Source: Labrys sp. KNU-23 (GTDB lineage Bacteria > Pseudomonadota > Alphaproteobacteria > Rhizobiales > Labraceae). Taken from it: a stretch of 64,000 nucleotides of DNA. Below, one piece after another: positions 8,931 through 18,188 of this stretch. The notes beneath the pieces are model-generated. The model was given only the letters and a program-made list of their open reading frames with translations, was not told where the DNA came from and ran no database searches. Numbering within the stretch: the first letter of the stretch is position 1; every line of letters starts with the position of its first letter. The stretch covers positions 1,054,001 through 1,118,000 of the forward strand of contig NZ_CP043489.1 in assembly GCF_008330945.1 (NCBI RefSeq), in the 5' to 3' direction. Both the position numbers and the translations under genes were made by a program.

Positions 8931-8950
8931 TCAAGCCCGGCTATGACAAG
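8931..8950. repeat. Family A inverted repeat, right half only
   Basis: This stretch matches the right arm of the family A element (TCAAGCCCGGCTATGACAA) but no left arm is present. It is a decayed or truncated copy between the RpiR gene and the DUF4126 gene. Confidence 0.8.
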
Positions 8951-9008
8951 TCGGAGCGTGCTTCCCAAGGCAACGGCACTGCTCCGGGCACCGGCCCTCC
9001 CGACGCAG

Positions 9009-9851
9009 CTAGAGTTCCTCGAGCGCATCACCGAAGGTTTCGATGTCGCGCAGGCGCCTGCGCCCGGCGGCACCGGCTTTCTCGATGGCACGGGTGGTGA
9101 TGAGATGGCACAGCGCCATCACCGACGTGTGGTTGAACAAGGGGCCGGGTGCCAAGGTCTGGCAGTAGAAATGCCATTGCGCCGAGGAGCGCAGAGGGGC
9201 GCCCTCATCGGTGATATACAGCAGCTTGGCGCCCCGCCTCTCTATGGCCGCCAGGATATCGTCCAGCTTGGCAATGCGGCGGCGCAAGGCGAAAACCACC
9301 ACTACGTCGTCCGCTGCAATGCTCGCCAGATATTCGCCGAGTGTATGGCCCGGGCCGGGGATGGCGACGATATTGTCGATGACCTGCAGCATCTGCCATT
9401 GCAGATAGGCGGCAAAGGGCTGGCTGGAGCGAAAACCCACGACCCAGGTCCTGCGCGCGCCGAGCATGGCATCCACCACCGCATCGATCTGGGCTTCGCG
9501 GATCGACAGAAAGGTCTGCTCCAGATTGGCGATGGCCTGGCCGACATGGCTGGAAAGCGACTGGCCGGCAACAGCATCAGCCGCACTGGAAAGAAACAGC
9601 CGTGACCCGGTCTGTCTCTCCTGGCGCACATGACGACGCGATTCCTCATAGGTCTCATAGCCCAGGCGGCGCACGAACCGCGTCACCGTGGCATTGGAGA
9701 CATGGGCCAGGGCCGCCAGTTCCGATGCCGAGTAGCTCGCCAGTTCACCGGGAAAATCACACACGAATTCCCCAAGCCGCCGTTCGGCCGGCGGAAGCTC
9801 GTCGAGGACGTCCCGCACGCGGGTCAGGAATGATCTCTCGGTAGACTGCAT
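9009..9851 (-). CDS. MurR/RpiR family transcriptional regulator
   Basis: The 280-residue product begins MQSTERSFLTRVRDVLDELP and continues with PPAERRLGEFV, then a helix-turn-helix (SELAALAHVSNATVTRFVRRLG). A C-terminal SIS domain follows (TWVVGFRSSQPFAAYL, then DDVVVVFALRRR). ATG at 9851 gives the usual family N-terminus; an ATG at 9923 with a GGGGCG site is possible but adds an atypical extension. The gene is divergent from an MFS transporter, which with the racemase-like gene is its likely target. A TGAAA-N6-TTTCA palindrome lies between them. Confidence 0.88.
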   Translation of the reverse strand: MQSTERSFLTRVRDVLDELPPAERRLGEFVCDFPGELASYSASELAALAHVSNATVTRFVRRLGYETYEESRRHVRQERQTGSRLFLSSAADAVAGQSLSSHVGQAIANLEQTFLSIREAQIDAVVDAMLGARRTWVVGFRSSQPFAAYLQWQMLQVIDNIVAIPGPGHTLGEYLASIAADDVVVVFALRRRIAKLDDILAAIERRGAKLLYITDEGAPLRSSAQWHFYCQTLAPGPLFNHTSVMALCHLITTRAIEKAGAAGRRRLRDIETFGDALEEL

Positions 9852-10006
9852 GGCCAAGACAGCTGAAATCTCTTTTTCAGGATATTCCGAGCAGTAAGAG
9901 ATTTTGACCGTTTGTACAATCATGTCGCCCCAAATCCTCACAAATCGACGCCCTGGACAAGAGACAAAAATACTAATTGCAAAAATATTTTCTTTGAGCT
10001 TAACTA

Positions 10007-10022
10007 TGAAAAAATAATTTCA
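10007..10022. promoter_or_regulatory. Candidate RpiR operator TGAAA-N6-TTTCA
   Basis: This perfect inverted repeat (TGAAA, six bases AAATAA, TTTCA) lies in the AT-rich spacer between the divergent RpiR gene and MFS transporter, 28 bases before the MFS start. The GAA-N6-TTC core has the same spacing as operators described for rhizobial RpiR-family regulators such as IolR. Binding is inferred. Confidence 0.5.
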
Positions 10023-10049
10023 AGACACCATCCAGAGGATTAAATCGCC

Positions 10050-11504
10050 ATGGCAGGGGAACAGATGATCCCATCCGGCGCATCGTCGCCGGTGCAAAAG
10101 CAGATGGAACAGGCGCTGGGGACGATCGGCGTCACCACGGCCCACAAGCAGATTCTCGCACTCATCCTGATCGGATGTCTGTTCGACGCCTTCGAACAGA
10201 ACACCATCGGGCTGATCGCGCCGATGCTGAAGGCGCAGTGGGGCCTCACCGGCGCCGACATCGGTTTCCTGAACACCATCACCTTCGCGAGCGCGGCTGC
10301 TGGCCGCCTCCTCTCCGGCATCCTCGGCGATCGCTACGGCCGCCGCGTCATGCTGACCATTAACCTGCTGTTGTTCACGCTCGGGTCCGCGCTTTGCGCG
10401 CTTGCACCGAGCTTCGGCGTGCTCTGCATGGCGCGTGCCATCGTCGGCTTCGGCGTCGGCGGCGAGATCTCCACGGCCGTCACAATGCTCGCCGAGTTCT
10501 GCTCGCCCAAATTCCGCGGCACCGCGGCAGGCCTGGTCAATGTCGGCGCCGGCGGCTTCGGCAATTTCCTCGCGCCTGCCTTCGGGCTCGTGGTCTTCAC
10601 CTTGTTCGCCGGGGACGATGCCTGGCGCTGGCTCTTCGGTGTGCTGGCGATCCCGGCCTTCCTCGTCGTGTTCTTCCGCCGCTACGTTCCGGAAACACCG
10701 CGTTTCCTGGCCTCGCAGGGCAAGATCGACGAAGCCAACAAGGTGCTCTCCATCCTGGCCTCAGGCTCGCTGCGCCCGAAGGATCTACGGGTCAGGGCCT
10801 ATCTGCCGAAACCCGAGGACGGCACCGCCCAGCCTGCGAAAAGCAGCTGGCGGGAGCTGTTCCAGGCACCCTATCTCGGACGCACCATTCCCGTGGCGAT
10901 CGCCATCCTGATGAGCTACGGGGCGCAGCTTTCCGTGCTCACCCTCATGCCGATGATCTTCATGTCGATGGGCCACACGCTCTCCGGCAGCCTGCTCTTC
11001 TCGATGATCATCCAGAGCGGCAGCGTGCTGGGAGCAATCACCGCCTCGATGTTCGGCTATTATTTCCCGCGCAAGAGGGTCCTGGGCATCGGTTCGGTCT
11101 GCGCCTGCGCGGCCGCCCTGGCCATCGTCTATATGGGAACCAGTCTCTATCTGGTGCTGTTCTTCGGCGCACTCTTCCAGTTCTTCGTGCTGCTGCTCAA
11201 TACCTCGATCTGGATCTATGCGCCTGAACTTTTTCCGACCCGTATTCGCGGCTTCGGTGTGGCGCTGATCCTGGCGAGCGGCTCGGCCGCAGGCTCAATC
11301 GTACCGACCGTGGCCGGCTACCTGTTCGACCATCTGGGCATGCTCGGTGTTTTCGGCCTCGCCGCCTCGATGTATGCGGTCTTCGCCTTCTGCATTCAGC
11401 TCGGGCCCGAAACCTATGGCCGCTCCATGGAAGACCTGACCCAGCCGGCCGAACCCGAAACCCCTACCGTCGATTTTACCAAAACCGCCAAGGAACAGGC
11501 CTGA
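10050..11504 (+). CDS. MFS transporter (sugar/acid porter-like)
   Basis: This 484-residue protein has twelve predicted membrane segments. The conserved loop between segments 2 and 3 reads GDRYGRRVM, and a second such motif (FPTRIRGFGV) follows in the C-terminal half. It resembles the sugar-porter and aromatic-acid:H+ symporter groups, with an acidic residue in the first segment (FDAFEQNTIG). It is followed after two bases by the racemase-like gene and is divergent from an RpiR regulator. The three probably form a small uptake and catabolic unit; the substrate is not identifiable. Confidence 0.9.
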   Translation: MAGEQMIPSGASSPVQKQMEQALGTIGVTTAHKQILALILIGCLFDAFEQNTIGLIAPMLKAQWGLTGADIGFLNTITFASAAAGRLLSGILGDRYGRRVMLTINLLLFTLGSALCALAPSFGVLCMARAIVGFGVGGEISTAVTMLAEFCSPKFRGTAAGLVNVGAGGFGNFLAPAFGLVVFTLFAGDDAWRWLFGVLAIPAFLVVFFRRYVPETPRFLASQGKIDEANKVLSILASGSLRPKDLRVRAYLPKPEDGTAQPAKSSWRELFQAPYLGRTIPVAIAILMSYGAQLSVLTLMPMIFMSMGHTLSGSLLFSMIIQSGSVLGAITASMFGYYFPRKRVLGIGSVCACAAALAIVYMGTSLYLVLFFGALFQFFVLLLNTSIWIYAPELFPTRIRGFGVALILASGSAAGSIVPTVAGYLFDHLGMLGVFGLAASMYAVFAFCIQLGPETYGRSMEDLTQPAEPETPTVDFTKTAKEQA

Positions 11505-11506
11505 CT

Positions 11507-12184
11507 ATGCAAGCGTCGTCCCCCCACGTCTTATTGATCAATCCCAACAGTTCGGAGGCGACCACGGGGATGATGCTGGCCATTGCCCGTCGCAAGGCCG
11601 ATGGACGGCTTCGGCTGGAAGCCGCCACGGCAACCCGCAGCCCCTCGATGATCGTCAACGAAACCCAGCTTGCCGCGTCGGCAAGCCAGGTCATCGAGAT
11701 CGGCCGTGCACAGGACACGGGCTGCATCGGCATCATCGTCAGTGCCTATGGCGATCCCGGCGTCGTCCATCTCAAGGAAAGCCTGCAAGTGCCGGTCATG
11801 GGCATTTGCGAGGCCTCCATGATCGACGCCTCGCAGGGCGGGCGGAAATTCGGCGTCGCAACCGTCACGCCGGATCTCGCCGACGCCATCGCGGCGCGTG
11901 CCGCAAGCCTGGGGCTGGAGCACCTCTACACGGGCATACGCTGCACGCCGGGCGATCCGGTCAAGCTGGCCGATGATGCAGAACGCCTGCGCAGCGAACT
12001 GGCAGCCATGGTGAGGCTGTGCATCGAGGACGGCGCGGAAGCGGTGATCATCGGCGGCGGGCCGCTGGGCGAGGCAGCGGAATATCTGCGCATGCAGTTC
12101 GATATCCCCATCATCGCGCCCATTGGCTCAGCGGTGGACCTGATGATTGCCGCGCTCGGGAACGGCAACAGGCATCGGAACTGA
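11507..12184 (+). CDS. Asp/Glu/hydantoin racemase family protein lacking both catalytic cysteines
   Basis: The 225-residue protein aligns with the HyuE/aspartate racemase fold: VLLINPNSSEATT at the N-terminus, the central DPG loop, and the C-terminal glycine loop. Classical members use two cysteines, in a CFxDPG-type loop and a GC(A/S) loop. Here these read SAYGDPG (Ala80 in place of Cys) and IIGGGPLGE (Gly184 in place of Cys). Either the protein works by another mechanism or it has a non-racemase role. Start ATG at 11507 is two bases after the MFS stop, so it is translationally coupled with the transporter. Other cysteines (73, 101, 146, 172) are not in the catalytic loops. Confidence 0.82.
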   Translation: MQASSPHVLLINPNSSEATTGMMLAIARRKADGRLRLEAATATRSPSMIVNETQLAASASQVIEIGRAQDTGCIGIIVSAYGDPGVVHLKESLQVPVMGICEASMIDASQGGRKFGVATVTPDLADAIAARAASLGLEHLYTGIRCTPGDPVKLADDAERLRSELAAMVRLCIEDGAEAVIIGGGPLGEAAEYLRMQFDIPIIAPIGSAVDLMIAALGNGNRHRN

Positions 12185-12235
12185 CCGACGCCCGCAGCAA
12201 GGAAGACGCGCGAACGGCCTCCCGCTCGCGCGTAT

Positions 12236-13315
12236 TTAATTCCCCCGCGCGAGTGCCACGATCTTGCGCATCACGGTGGGCAGGGCCTCACCGTCGAGAT
12301 CGGAGAGGCGAACCCAGCGGCAATCGGCCGGAGCCTTGGTGCTCAGCAGGGCATCGGCGGCATAGACGCTGACGGCAAGCTCGAAATGGGTGAAACCGTG
12401 GCTCACCTCGCCCGTCAGCTTGCGCCATTTCGCCTTCAGCGGCGCGTGGTTGACGGCAGTGCCTGAATCGAAATCTTCGCTCCACACGCTGGAGGGAATC
12501 TCGGTCATGCCGCCGAGCAGCCCCTTGTCGGGGCGCTTGCGCACCAGCACCCAGCCATCCGGCCTGACGATCCAGAAGGCCGCTCCCTTGCGCAGGGGCC
12601 GCCTGGCCTTGGGGGCCTTGCGCGGAAATGTCTCCTGCGTCCCTTCGCGGCGTGCCCGGCAGAAGGACAGATAGGGGCAGAGGCCGCAAGCCGGGCGTTT
12701 CGGGGTGCAGATCGTCGCCCCCAGATCCATCATGCCCTGCGCGAAATCACCGGGCCTGTCGGCCGGCGTCATGCCGTCGACGATTTCGGCGATCCGAGGC
12801 TTGGCCTGCGGCAGGGGCGTCTCCAGCGCTTCGAGCCGGGTCACCACCCGCTCGACATTGCCGTCGACCACGGCCGCGCGCCGGTCGAAGGCGATCGCAG
12901 CGACGGCTGCCGCCGTATAAGCCCCGATCCCCGGCAACTGCCTGAGGCCCTCGACCGTGTCCGGAAAACGCCCGCCCAGCCTGGTGCTGACGAAACGGGC
13001 GCAGGCATAAAGATTGCGGGCGCGCGAATAATAGCCAAGCCCGGCCCAGGCCTTGAGGATATCCTCCTCATCGCTGCGGGCCATGGCATCGACCGTGGGC
13101 CAGCGCGCCAGAAAAGCCTGGAAATAGGGACCGACGGTCTTCACCGTGGTCTGCTGCAGCATGATCTCGGAAAGCCAGACGCGATAGGGATCGGCCTTCT
13201 CGCCGGGAAGCGCACGCCAGGGCAGCCGCCTACGATGCCTGTCATACCAGACGAGCAGGGCTTGGGCATGCGAGCCTTCTGCGGACTTGACCTCGGGAAC
13301 AACACTATTAAGCAT
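12236..13315 (-). CDS. mutY: A/G-specific adenine glycosylase MutY
   Basis: MutY removes adenine mispaired with 8-oxoguanine in base excision repair. The 359-residue product shows the catalytic Glu50 in WLSEIMLQQT, the helix-hairpin-helix QLPGIGAYTAAAV, the catalytic Asp151 in VVDGNVERV, and the 4Fe-4S cysteines in CTPKRPACGLCPYLSFC. A C-terminal Nudix-like domain that recognises 8-oxoG follows (RPLRKGAAFWIVRPDG onward). The ATG at 13315 lies just after GAGGAG. It is divergent from the DUF721 gene with only 24 bases between starts, so the promoters overlap. Confidence 0.97.
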   Translation of the reverse strand: MLNSVVPEVKSAEGSHAQALLVWYDRHRRRLPWRALPGEKADPYRVWLSEIMLQQTTVKTVGPYFQAFLARWPTVDAMARSDEEDILKAWAGLGYYSRARNLYACARFVSTRLGGRFPDTVEGLRQLPGIGAYTAAAVAAIAFDRRAAVVDGNVERVVTRLEALETPLPQAKPRIAEIVDGMTPADRPGDFAQGMMDLGATICTPKRPACGLCPYLSFCRARREGTQETFPRKAPKARRPLRKGAAFWIVRPDGWVLVRKRPDKGLLGGMTEIPSSVWSEDFDSGTAVNHAPLKAKWRKLTGEVSHGFTHFELAVSVYAADALLSTKAPADCRWVRLSDLDGEALPTVMRKIVALARGN

Positions 13316-13339
13316 GGCTCCTCATTCCACAGATCGGCC

Positions 13340-13939
13340 ATGATCAACAAGCCCAAGTCTCAACCCAAAGCGTCTCAGCCCAAAGCGTCTCAGCAGCAGG
13401 CGTCTCCACAGCAGGCCCCCTTCAAGCGAAGGTCGGCCCGCCCCTTCGCTGATCTCGTCGGCCCGGCCTTGGCCGACGCCCTCAAGGCGCGCGGCTTCGC
13501 CACGGCCGACATCATCGGACACTGGCCGGATATTGTCGGCGCCCGGCTCTCGGCCCATTCGCTGCCCGTGAAGATCCAATGGCCGCCCCGGCCCAAAGGC
13601 GAAGCGTCCGATGCCGCTCCTGTCGCCGCGACCCTGATCCTGCGGGTCGAGAGCGCCTTCGCGCTCGAGGTCGAGATGTCGGCCAGCCAGATCATCGAGC
13701 GCATCAACGCGGTTTTCGGCTGGCGCTGTATCGGCAAGCTGCGCCTCAAGCAGGGACCGGTGGACCATCCGGTGCCGCGGGAGCGGCCAAAAATCCCCGA
13801 TTTGCCTCCCGAAGCCTCCCGTCAATTGGCCGATGATCTCAGCGGCATCGAGAACCCCGGCTTGCGCGAGGCGCTGGAACGGCTGGGGCGGCAGGTTCGC
13901 GGCGCGCCTCGCCGCACCAAGCCGGTCACACCTACGTGA
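13340..13939 (+). CDS. DUF721 (DciA-like) protein
   Basis: The product has 199 residues. The N-terminal tail (about 1-30) contains short tandem SQPKA/SQQQA repeats, encoded by an imperfect 15-base direct repeat, then a basic stretch KRRSARP. The DUF721 domain follows (GHWPDIVGARLSAHSLPVKI). DUF721 proteins related to DciA help load the replicative helicase in bacteria that lack DnaC or DnaI. The gene lies between mutY and a DsbA-like gene next to smc, an order common in Hyphomicrobiales. Function is inferred from family; the C-terminal region is variable. Confidence 0.82.
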   Translation: MINKPKSQPKASQPKASQQQASPQQAPFKRRSARPFADLVGPALADALKARGFATADIIGHWPDIVGARLSAHSLPVKIQWPPRPKGEASDAAPVAATLILRVESAFALEVEMSASQIIERINAVFGWRCIGKLRLKQGPVDHPVPRERPKIPDLPPEASRQLADDLSGIENPGLREALERLGRQVRGAPRRTKPVTPT

Positions 13940-14031
13940 AGGTGACTGGTCTGCCTGTTGCCATAATTGCAAGGCTCAAGTACCGCACTCCTAACGCGCG
14001 CCCGCGCAATGACAAAGGACATGAGTCGCCG

Positions 14032-14694
14032 ATGAGCCCGATGCTTTCCCGCCGTACCCTGATCGCAGCCCTTGCGGCGAGTCCGGCGCTTGCGGCCCTG
14101 CCCGCCCTCGCGGCCGACGACAAGGTCAGCCTGCTCGAGCTGGCTGTTCCCGGCCCCATCCCCGATATCGCGCTCGGCAAGCCGGATGCACCGGTGAAGG
14201 TCTACGAATATGCGTCGATGACCTGTCCCCACTGCGCGCGCTTTGCCAAGGACGTGTTCCCGGCGATCAAGGAAAAATATATCGACACCGGCAAGGTGCT
14301 GTGGACGATGCGTGAGTTCCCACTTGATCCGCGCGCCACCGCCGCCTTCATGCTGGCGCGCTGCGTGGCCAAGGATGCGCCGCCCGAGAAATACTACACC
14401 ATGCTCGATGTCCTGTTCTCGCAACAGGAGAGCTGGGCCTTCGTGAGCGACGCCAAGCAGGTGCTTCCGGCCCTGTTCGGCATTGCCAAGCAGTCCGGTT
14501 TTACACAGGAACAGTTCCAGGCCTGCTTGAAAGACCAGACGCTCTATGCTGGCGTAAATGCCGTGAAGGAGCGTGGTTCTTCGGCTTTCGGTATCGACGG
14601 CACGCCGACCTTCTTCATCAACGGTATCAGGAAGGGCGGCGAGATCACGGTCGACGAGTTCTCCAAGGTCGTTGATCCGTTCCTCAAATCCTGA
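14032..14694 (+). CDS. DsbA family thiol:disulfide oxidoreductase, exported
   Basis: The 220-residue protein begins with a signal peptide (SRRTLIAALAASPALAALPALAAD; SRR suggests Tat or a strong n-region). A thioredoxin fold follows with the active site CPHC in YASMTCPHCARFAKDVFP, and a cis-Pro loop near GIDGTPTFFING. It would act on periplasmic protein thiols. ATG at 14032 gives a proper signal peptide; the frame is open to 13936 but overlaps the DUF721 end. It lies 37 bases before smc. Confidence 0.92.
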   Translation: MSPMLSRRTLIAALAASPALAALPALAADDKVSLLELAVPGPIPDIALGKPDAPVKVYEYASMTCPHCARFAKDVFPAIKEKYIDTGKVLWTMREFPLDPRATAAFMLARCVAKDAPPEKYYTMLDVLFSQQESWAFVSDAKQVLPALFGIAKQSGFTQEQFQACLKDQTLYAGVNAVKERGSSAFGIDGTPTFFINGIRKGGEITVDEFSKVVDPFLKS

Positions 14695-14697
14695 AAG

Positions 14698-14719
14698 CAG
14701 TCCCGGCCCCGCCGGACTG
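14698..14719. other. Hairpin between dsbA-like gene and smc
   Basis: The arms CAGTCCCGGC and GCCGGACTG pair with one bulged base and a three-base loop. It begins four bases after the dsbA-like stop and ends just before the smc site. There is no T-run, so it is more likely an mRNA-processing or attenuating stem than a terminator. Confidence 0.4.
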
Positions 14720-14730
14720 CGGGGTGATGG

Positions 14731-17700
14731 ATGAAACTAACCAAGCTCAGGCTTCTCGGCTTCAAGTCCTTCGTCGAACCGACTGATTTCCTGATCGAAC
14801 CCGGTTTGACCGGCGTGGTCGGGCCGAACGGCTGCGGCAAGTCGAACCTGGTCGAAGCCCTGCGCTGGGTGATGGGCGAGAGCAGCCACAAGAATCTGCG
14901 CGCCGCCGAGATGGACGACGTCATCTTCGGCGGCTCCGGCAACCGGCCGCCGCGCAACATGGCCGAGGTGATGCTGACGGTCGAGAACAAGGACCGCACC
15001 GCCCCTGCCGCCTTCAACGATACCGACCTTCTGGAAATCTCCCGGCGGATCGAGCGTGATCGCGGTTCCAATTATCGCATCAATGGCCGCGAAGTGCGCG
15101 CCCGCGACGTGCAGCTCATCTTCGCCGATGCCTCCACCGGTGCGCGCTCGCCCGCCATGGTGCGCCAGGGCCAGATTGCCGAACTCATTGCCGCCAAGCC
15201 GCAATCGCGCCGCCGCATCCTCGAGGAAGCCGCCGGCATCTCCGGCCTGCATACGCGCCGCCACGAAGCGGAATTGCGGCTGAAGGCGGCCGAAAGCAAT
15301 CTGGAGCGGCTCGAGGACGTGCTGACCCAGATCGAGACCCAGCTCGACAGCCTCAAGCGCCAGTCCCGCCAGGCCTTCCGCTATCGCGGCCTTTCCAACG
15401 AGATCCGGCAGGCCGAGGCCCTCATCTTCCACATCGCCTTCGAGGAAGCGGGGCGGCTGGTGATCGAGGCCGAGAAACGCCTCGATCTCGACACCCGCAC
15501 CGTGGCCGAGCGCACGCGGGCGCAGGCCGAGACGGCGCGCCTGGCCGCCATCGCCGCCCATGAGATGCCGCCCTTGCGCGAGGCCGAGCATGCCGCCGGC
15601 ACCGCCTTGCATCGCCTGGTGCTGGCGCGCGAGCAGTTGGAGCAGGAAGAGCGGCGCGCCGGCGAACGGCGCATCGAACTCGACCACCGTATCAGGCAGG
15701 CCGGCGCCGACATCACCCGCGAAAAATCGCTGATATCGGATGCCGGCACCATGCTGCAGCGCCTGACGGCCGAGGCTTCCGCCTTGAAGGCCGAGCAGGA
15801 CGGCAGCGGGGAGCGGGCCGCCGAGGCCGCCGGCCTGCTGCGGGATGCCGAGGCCGCCTTGGCCGAGCAGGAGAGGACGATGGGCGAGGCCCAGAGCGCC
15901 CTGGCCGAACTCCAGGCCTCGCGCGCCCAGGCCGAACGCAACGAGCGCGAGGCCGGGGAGCGGGTCGTCCGCCTGGAACGCCAGTTCGCCGAGATCCAGC
16001 GCGAGAGCGAAACTCTGCGCGCCGGATCCAATGCCGCGGCTGTCGCCGAGACGTTGCAGCTTGAGCTTGCCGCGCTGCAGGAGCGGCGCAGCCAGGCCGA
16101 ACAGGACGCCCTGGAAGCCGAGGCTGCTCATGCCGAGGCGCGCGAGGCCGAAGCCGCAACGCGCGCCCCCCTTCAGGAGGCCGAGCGTACGGCCAATCGC
16201 CTGGAAACCGAGGCACGGACCCTGGCCAAGCTGGTGCTGACGCCGGCCGGCGCGAAATATCCCCCGATCGCCGACGCCCTCCAGGTTGCCAAGGGCTATG
16301 AGGTCGCGCTCGGCGCCGCTCTCGGCGAGGATATCGACGCCCCCACTGACCTCGACGCGCCGGCGCATTGGTCGGGCGCCGTCGCCGACGGCGACCCGCC
16401 CCTGCCGGCTGGCACCGAGGCGCTGGCGGGCTTCGTCCAGGCTCCCGAAAGCCTGGCGCGCCGGCTGGCGCAGATCGGTATCGTGGACAGAGCCAACGGC
16501 CACCGCCTCAAGGCCCTGCTCGCCCCCGGCCAGCGGCTGGTGAGCCGTGAAGGCGATCTTTGGCGCTGGGATGGCTTCGTAGCGGCCGCCGAGGCCCCCT
16601 CTCCCGCCGCCCGGCGCCTGGCCGAACGCAACCGTCTGGCCGAGCTGGAAGAACAGGCGCTCGAGGCCCGGGATGCCGTCGCCCCCCGCCGCCGCGCGGC
16701 GGAGATGGCGCAGACTGCCTCGCGCCAGGCCTCCGAGCGCGAGCGCAGCACGCGCGACGCCTGGCGCAGCCTCAGCCGCGAGGCCGACCAGTTACGCGAA
16801 CGAGCCGTCGGAGCCGAACGCCAGGCAGCCCAGCTCGCCAGCCGCCTCTCGGCCCTGGACGAAGCCGGCAAACGCCTTGGCAGCGATCTTGCCGAGGCGC
16901 GCGAGGCCTGTGAGCAGACAAGACAGACCTTGGCGACACTGCCCGATGGCAGCGCCCTCAATGCCCGCTTGCAGGAATTGCGCCATGGCGTTGCGGAAGG
17001 CCGCGCCGAAGTGGCCGAGACACGCGCCCAGGCCCAGACGTTGGCACGCGAGGACGAATTACGATCGAGGCGCCTTGCCGCTATCGACCAGGAAAGCCAG
17101 TCCTGGAAAGACCGCCAGGAGAATGGCACGGCCCAGATCGAGACGCTGACCAGCCGCCTGACGGAGCTGGAAATCGAACGGGCCGAGTTCGATGATGCCC
17201 CGGTCGTCTTCGCGGCGCGACGGCGAGGCCTGATCGCGGAAACCGAGACGGCGGAAGAAAACCGCAAGATTGCCGCCGACCGCCTGGCCGAAGCCGAGAC
17301 CCGCCTGGCCCAGACCGATCGCCAGGGCCGTGAGGCGCTGGTCGCCCTGAGCCAGGCACGCGAGGAGCAGGTACGCGCGGAAGAAAAGCTCGACGCCCTC
17401 AGGGCGCGGCGCGCGCAGATCGTCGCCGAGATCGAGGAAGGCCTGAACGTCGCGCCGACAGGCCTCCTGAAGCTCGCCAATCTCGCGCCGGATGCACTGA
17501 TCCCCGACCGGCGCGTGGTCGAGCGCACGCTGGAGGACGCCAAGCGCGAGCGCGAACGCCTCGGCGCGGTCAACCTCAGGGCCGAGGACGAACAAAAGGA
17601 CGTGCAGACCCAGCTCGATGGCCTCGTCAGCGAGCGGGACGATCTGGTCGAGGCGATCAAGCGCCTGCGCCAGGCGATCGCCGGCCTCAACCGCGAAGGG

Positions 17701-18186
17701 CGCGAGAGGCTGCTCGCCGCCTTCGACGTGGTCAACGGTCACTTCCAGCGCCTGTTCCAGACCCTGTTCGGCGGCGGCACGGCCGAGTTGCAGCTCACCG
17801 AGTCGGACGACCCCCTCGAAGCGGGCCTGGAAATGCTGGCCCGTCCGCCCGGCAAGAAGCCGCAGACCCTGTCCCTGCTCTCGGGCGGCGAGCAGGCCCT
17901 GACGGCGATGGCGCTGATCTTTGCAGTGTTCCTCACCAATCCAGCGCCGATCTGCGTGCTCGACGAAGTCGATGCGCCACTTGATGACGCCAATGTGGAG
18001 CGCTTCTGCGATCTTCTCGACGCGATGATTCGCGAAACCGAGACGCGTTTCGTCACCATCACCCACAATCCGATCACCATGTCGCGCCAGAATCGCCTGT
18101 TCGGCGTCACCATGGCCGAGCGCGGCGTCAGCCAGCTCGTTTCGGTCAATCTGAGCGAAGCCGAGAAGTTCCTGGAAGCGGTGTAA
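14731..18186 (+). CDS. smc: Chromosome segregation protein SMC
   Basis: The 1151-residue protein is the core ATPase of the SMC-ScpAB condensin that organises and segregates the chromosome. Walker A is GPNGCGKSN near residue 32. A long coiled coil follows, then a hinge at about 490-630 (from TPAGAKYPPIADAL to LWRWDGFVAAAE), a return coiled coil, and a C-terminal head with the ABC signature LSGGEQALTAMA and Walker B ICVLDEVDAPLDD. Length is normal for the alphaproteobacterial form. ATG at 14731 follows the dsbA-like gene on the same strand. Confidence 0.97.
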   Translation: MKLTKLRLLGFKSFVEPTDFLIEPGLTGVVGPNGCGKSNLVEALRWVMGESSHKNLRAAEMDDVIFGGSGNRPPRNMAEVMLTVENKDRTAPAAFNDTDLLEISRRIERDRGSNYRINGREVRARDVQLIFADASTGARSPAMVRQGQIAELIAAKPQSRRRILEEAAGISGLHTRRHEAELRLKAAESNLERLEDVLTQIETQLDSLKRQSRQAFRYRGLSNEIRQAEALIFHIAFEEAGRLVIEAEKRLDLDTRTVAERTRAQAETARLAAIAAHEMPPLREAEHAAGTALHRLVLAREQLEQEERRAGERRIELDHRIRQAGADITREKSLISDAGTMLQRLTAEASALKAEQDGSGERAAEAAGLLRDAEAALAEQERTMGEAQSALAELQASRAQAERNEREAGERVVRLERQFAEIQRESETLRAGSNAAAVAETLQLELAALQERRSQAEQDALEAEAAHAEAREAEAATRAPLQEAERTANRLETEARTLAKLVLTPAGAKYPPIADALQVAKGYEVALGAALGEDIDAPTDLDAPAHWSGAVADGDPPLPAGTEALAGFVQAPESLARRLAQIGIVDRANGHRLKALLAPGQRLVSREGDLWRWDGFVAAAEAPSPAARRLAERNRLAELEEQALEARDAVAPRRRAAEMAQTASRQASERERSTRDAWRSLSREADQLRERAVGAERQAAQLASRLSALDEAGKRLGSDLAEAREACEQTRQTLATLPDGSALNARLQELRHGVAEGRAEVAETRAQAQTLAREDELRSRRLAAIDQESQSWKDRQENGTAQIETLTSRLTELEIERAEFDDAPVVFAARRRGLIAETETAEENRKIAADRLAEAETRLAQTDRQGREALVALSQAREEQVRAEEKLDALRARRAQIVAEIEEGLNVAPTGLLKLANLAPDALIPDRRVVERTLEDAKRERERLGAVNLRAEDEQKDVQTQLDGLVSERDDLVEAIKRLRQAIAGLNREGRERLLAAFDVVNGHFQRLFQTLFGGGTAELQLTESDDPLEAGLEMLARPPGKKPQTLSLLSGGEQALTAMALIFAVFLTNPAPICVLDEVDAPLDDANVERFCDLLDAMIRETETRFVTITHNPITMSRQNRLFGVTMAERGVSQLVSVNLSEAEKFLEAV

Positions 18187-18188
18187 TC

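Noticed and set aside
14698-14719. Terminator between the DsbA-like gene and smc
   Set aside because: The stem lacks a T-run and lies 12 bases before the smc start.
14737-16503. A 588-codon open frame on the minus strand within smc
   Set aside because: It is opposite the SMC coiled coil, where biased codons suppress stops on the other strand; there is no start context.
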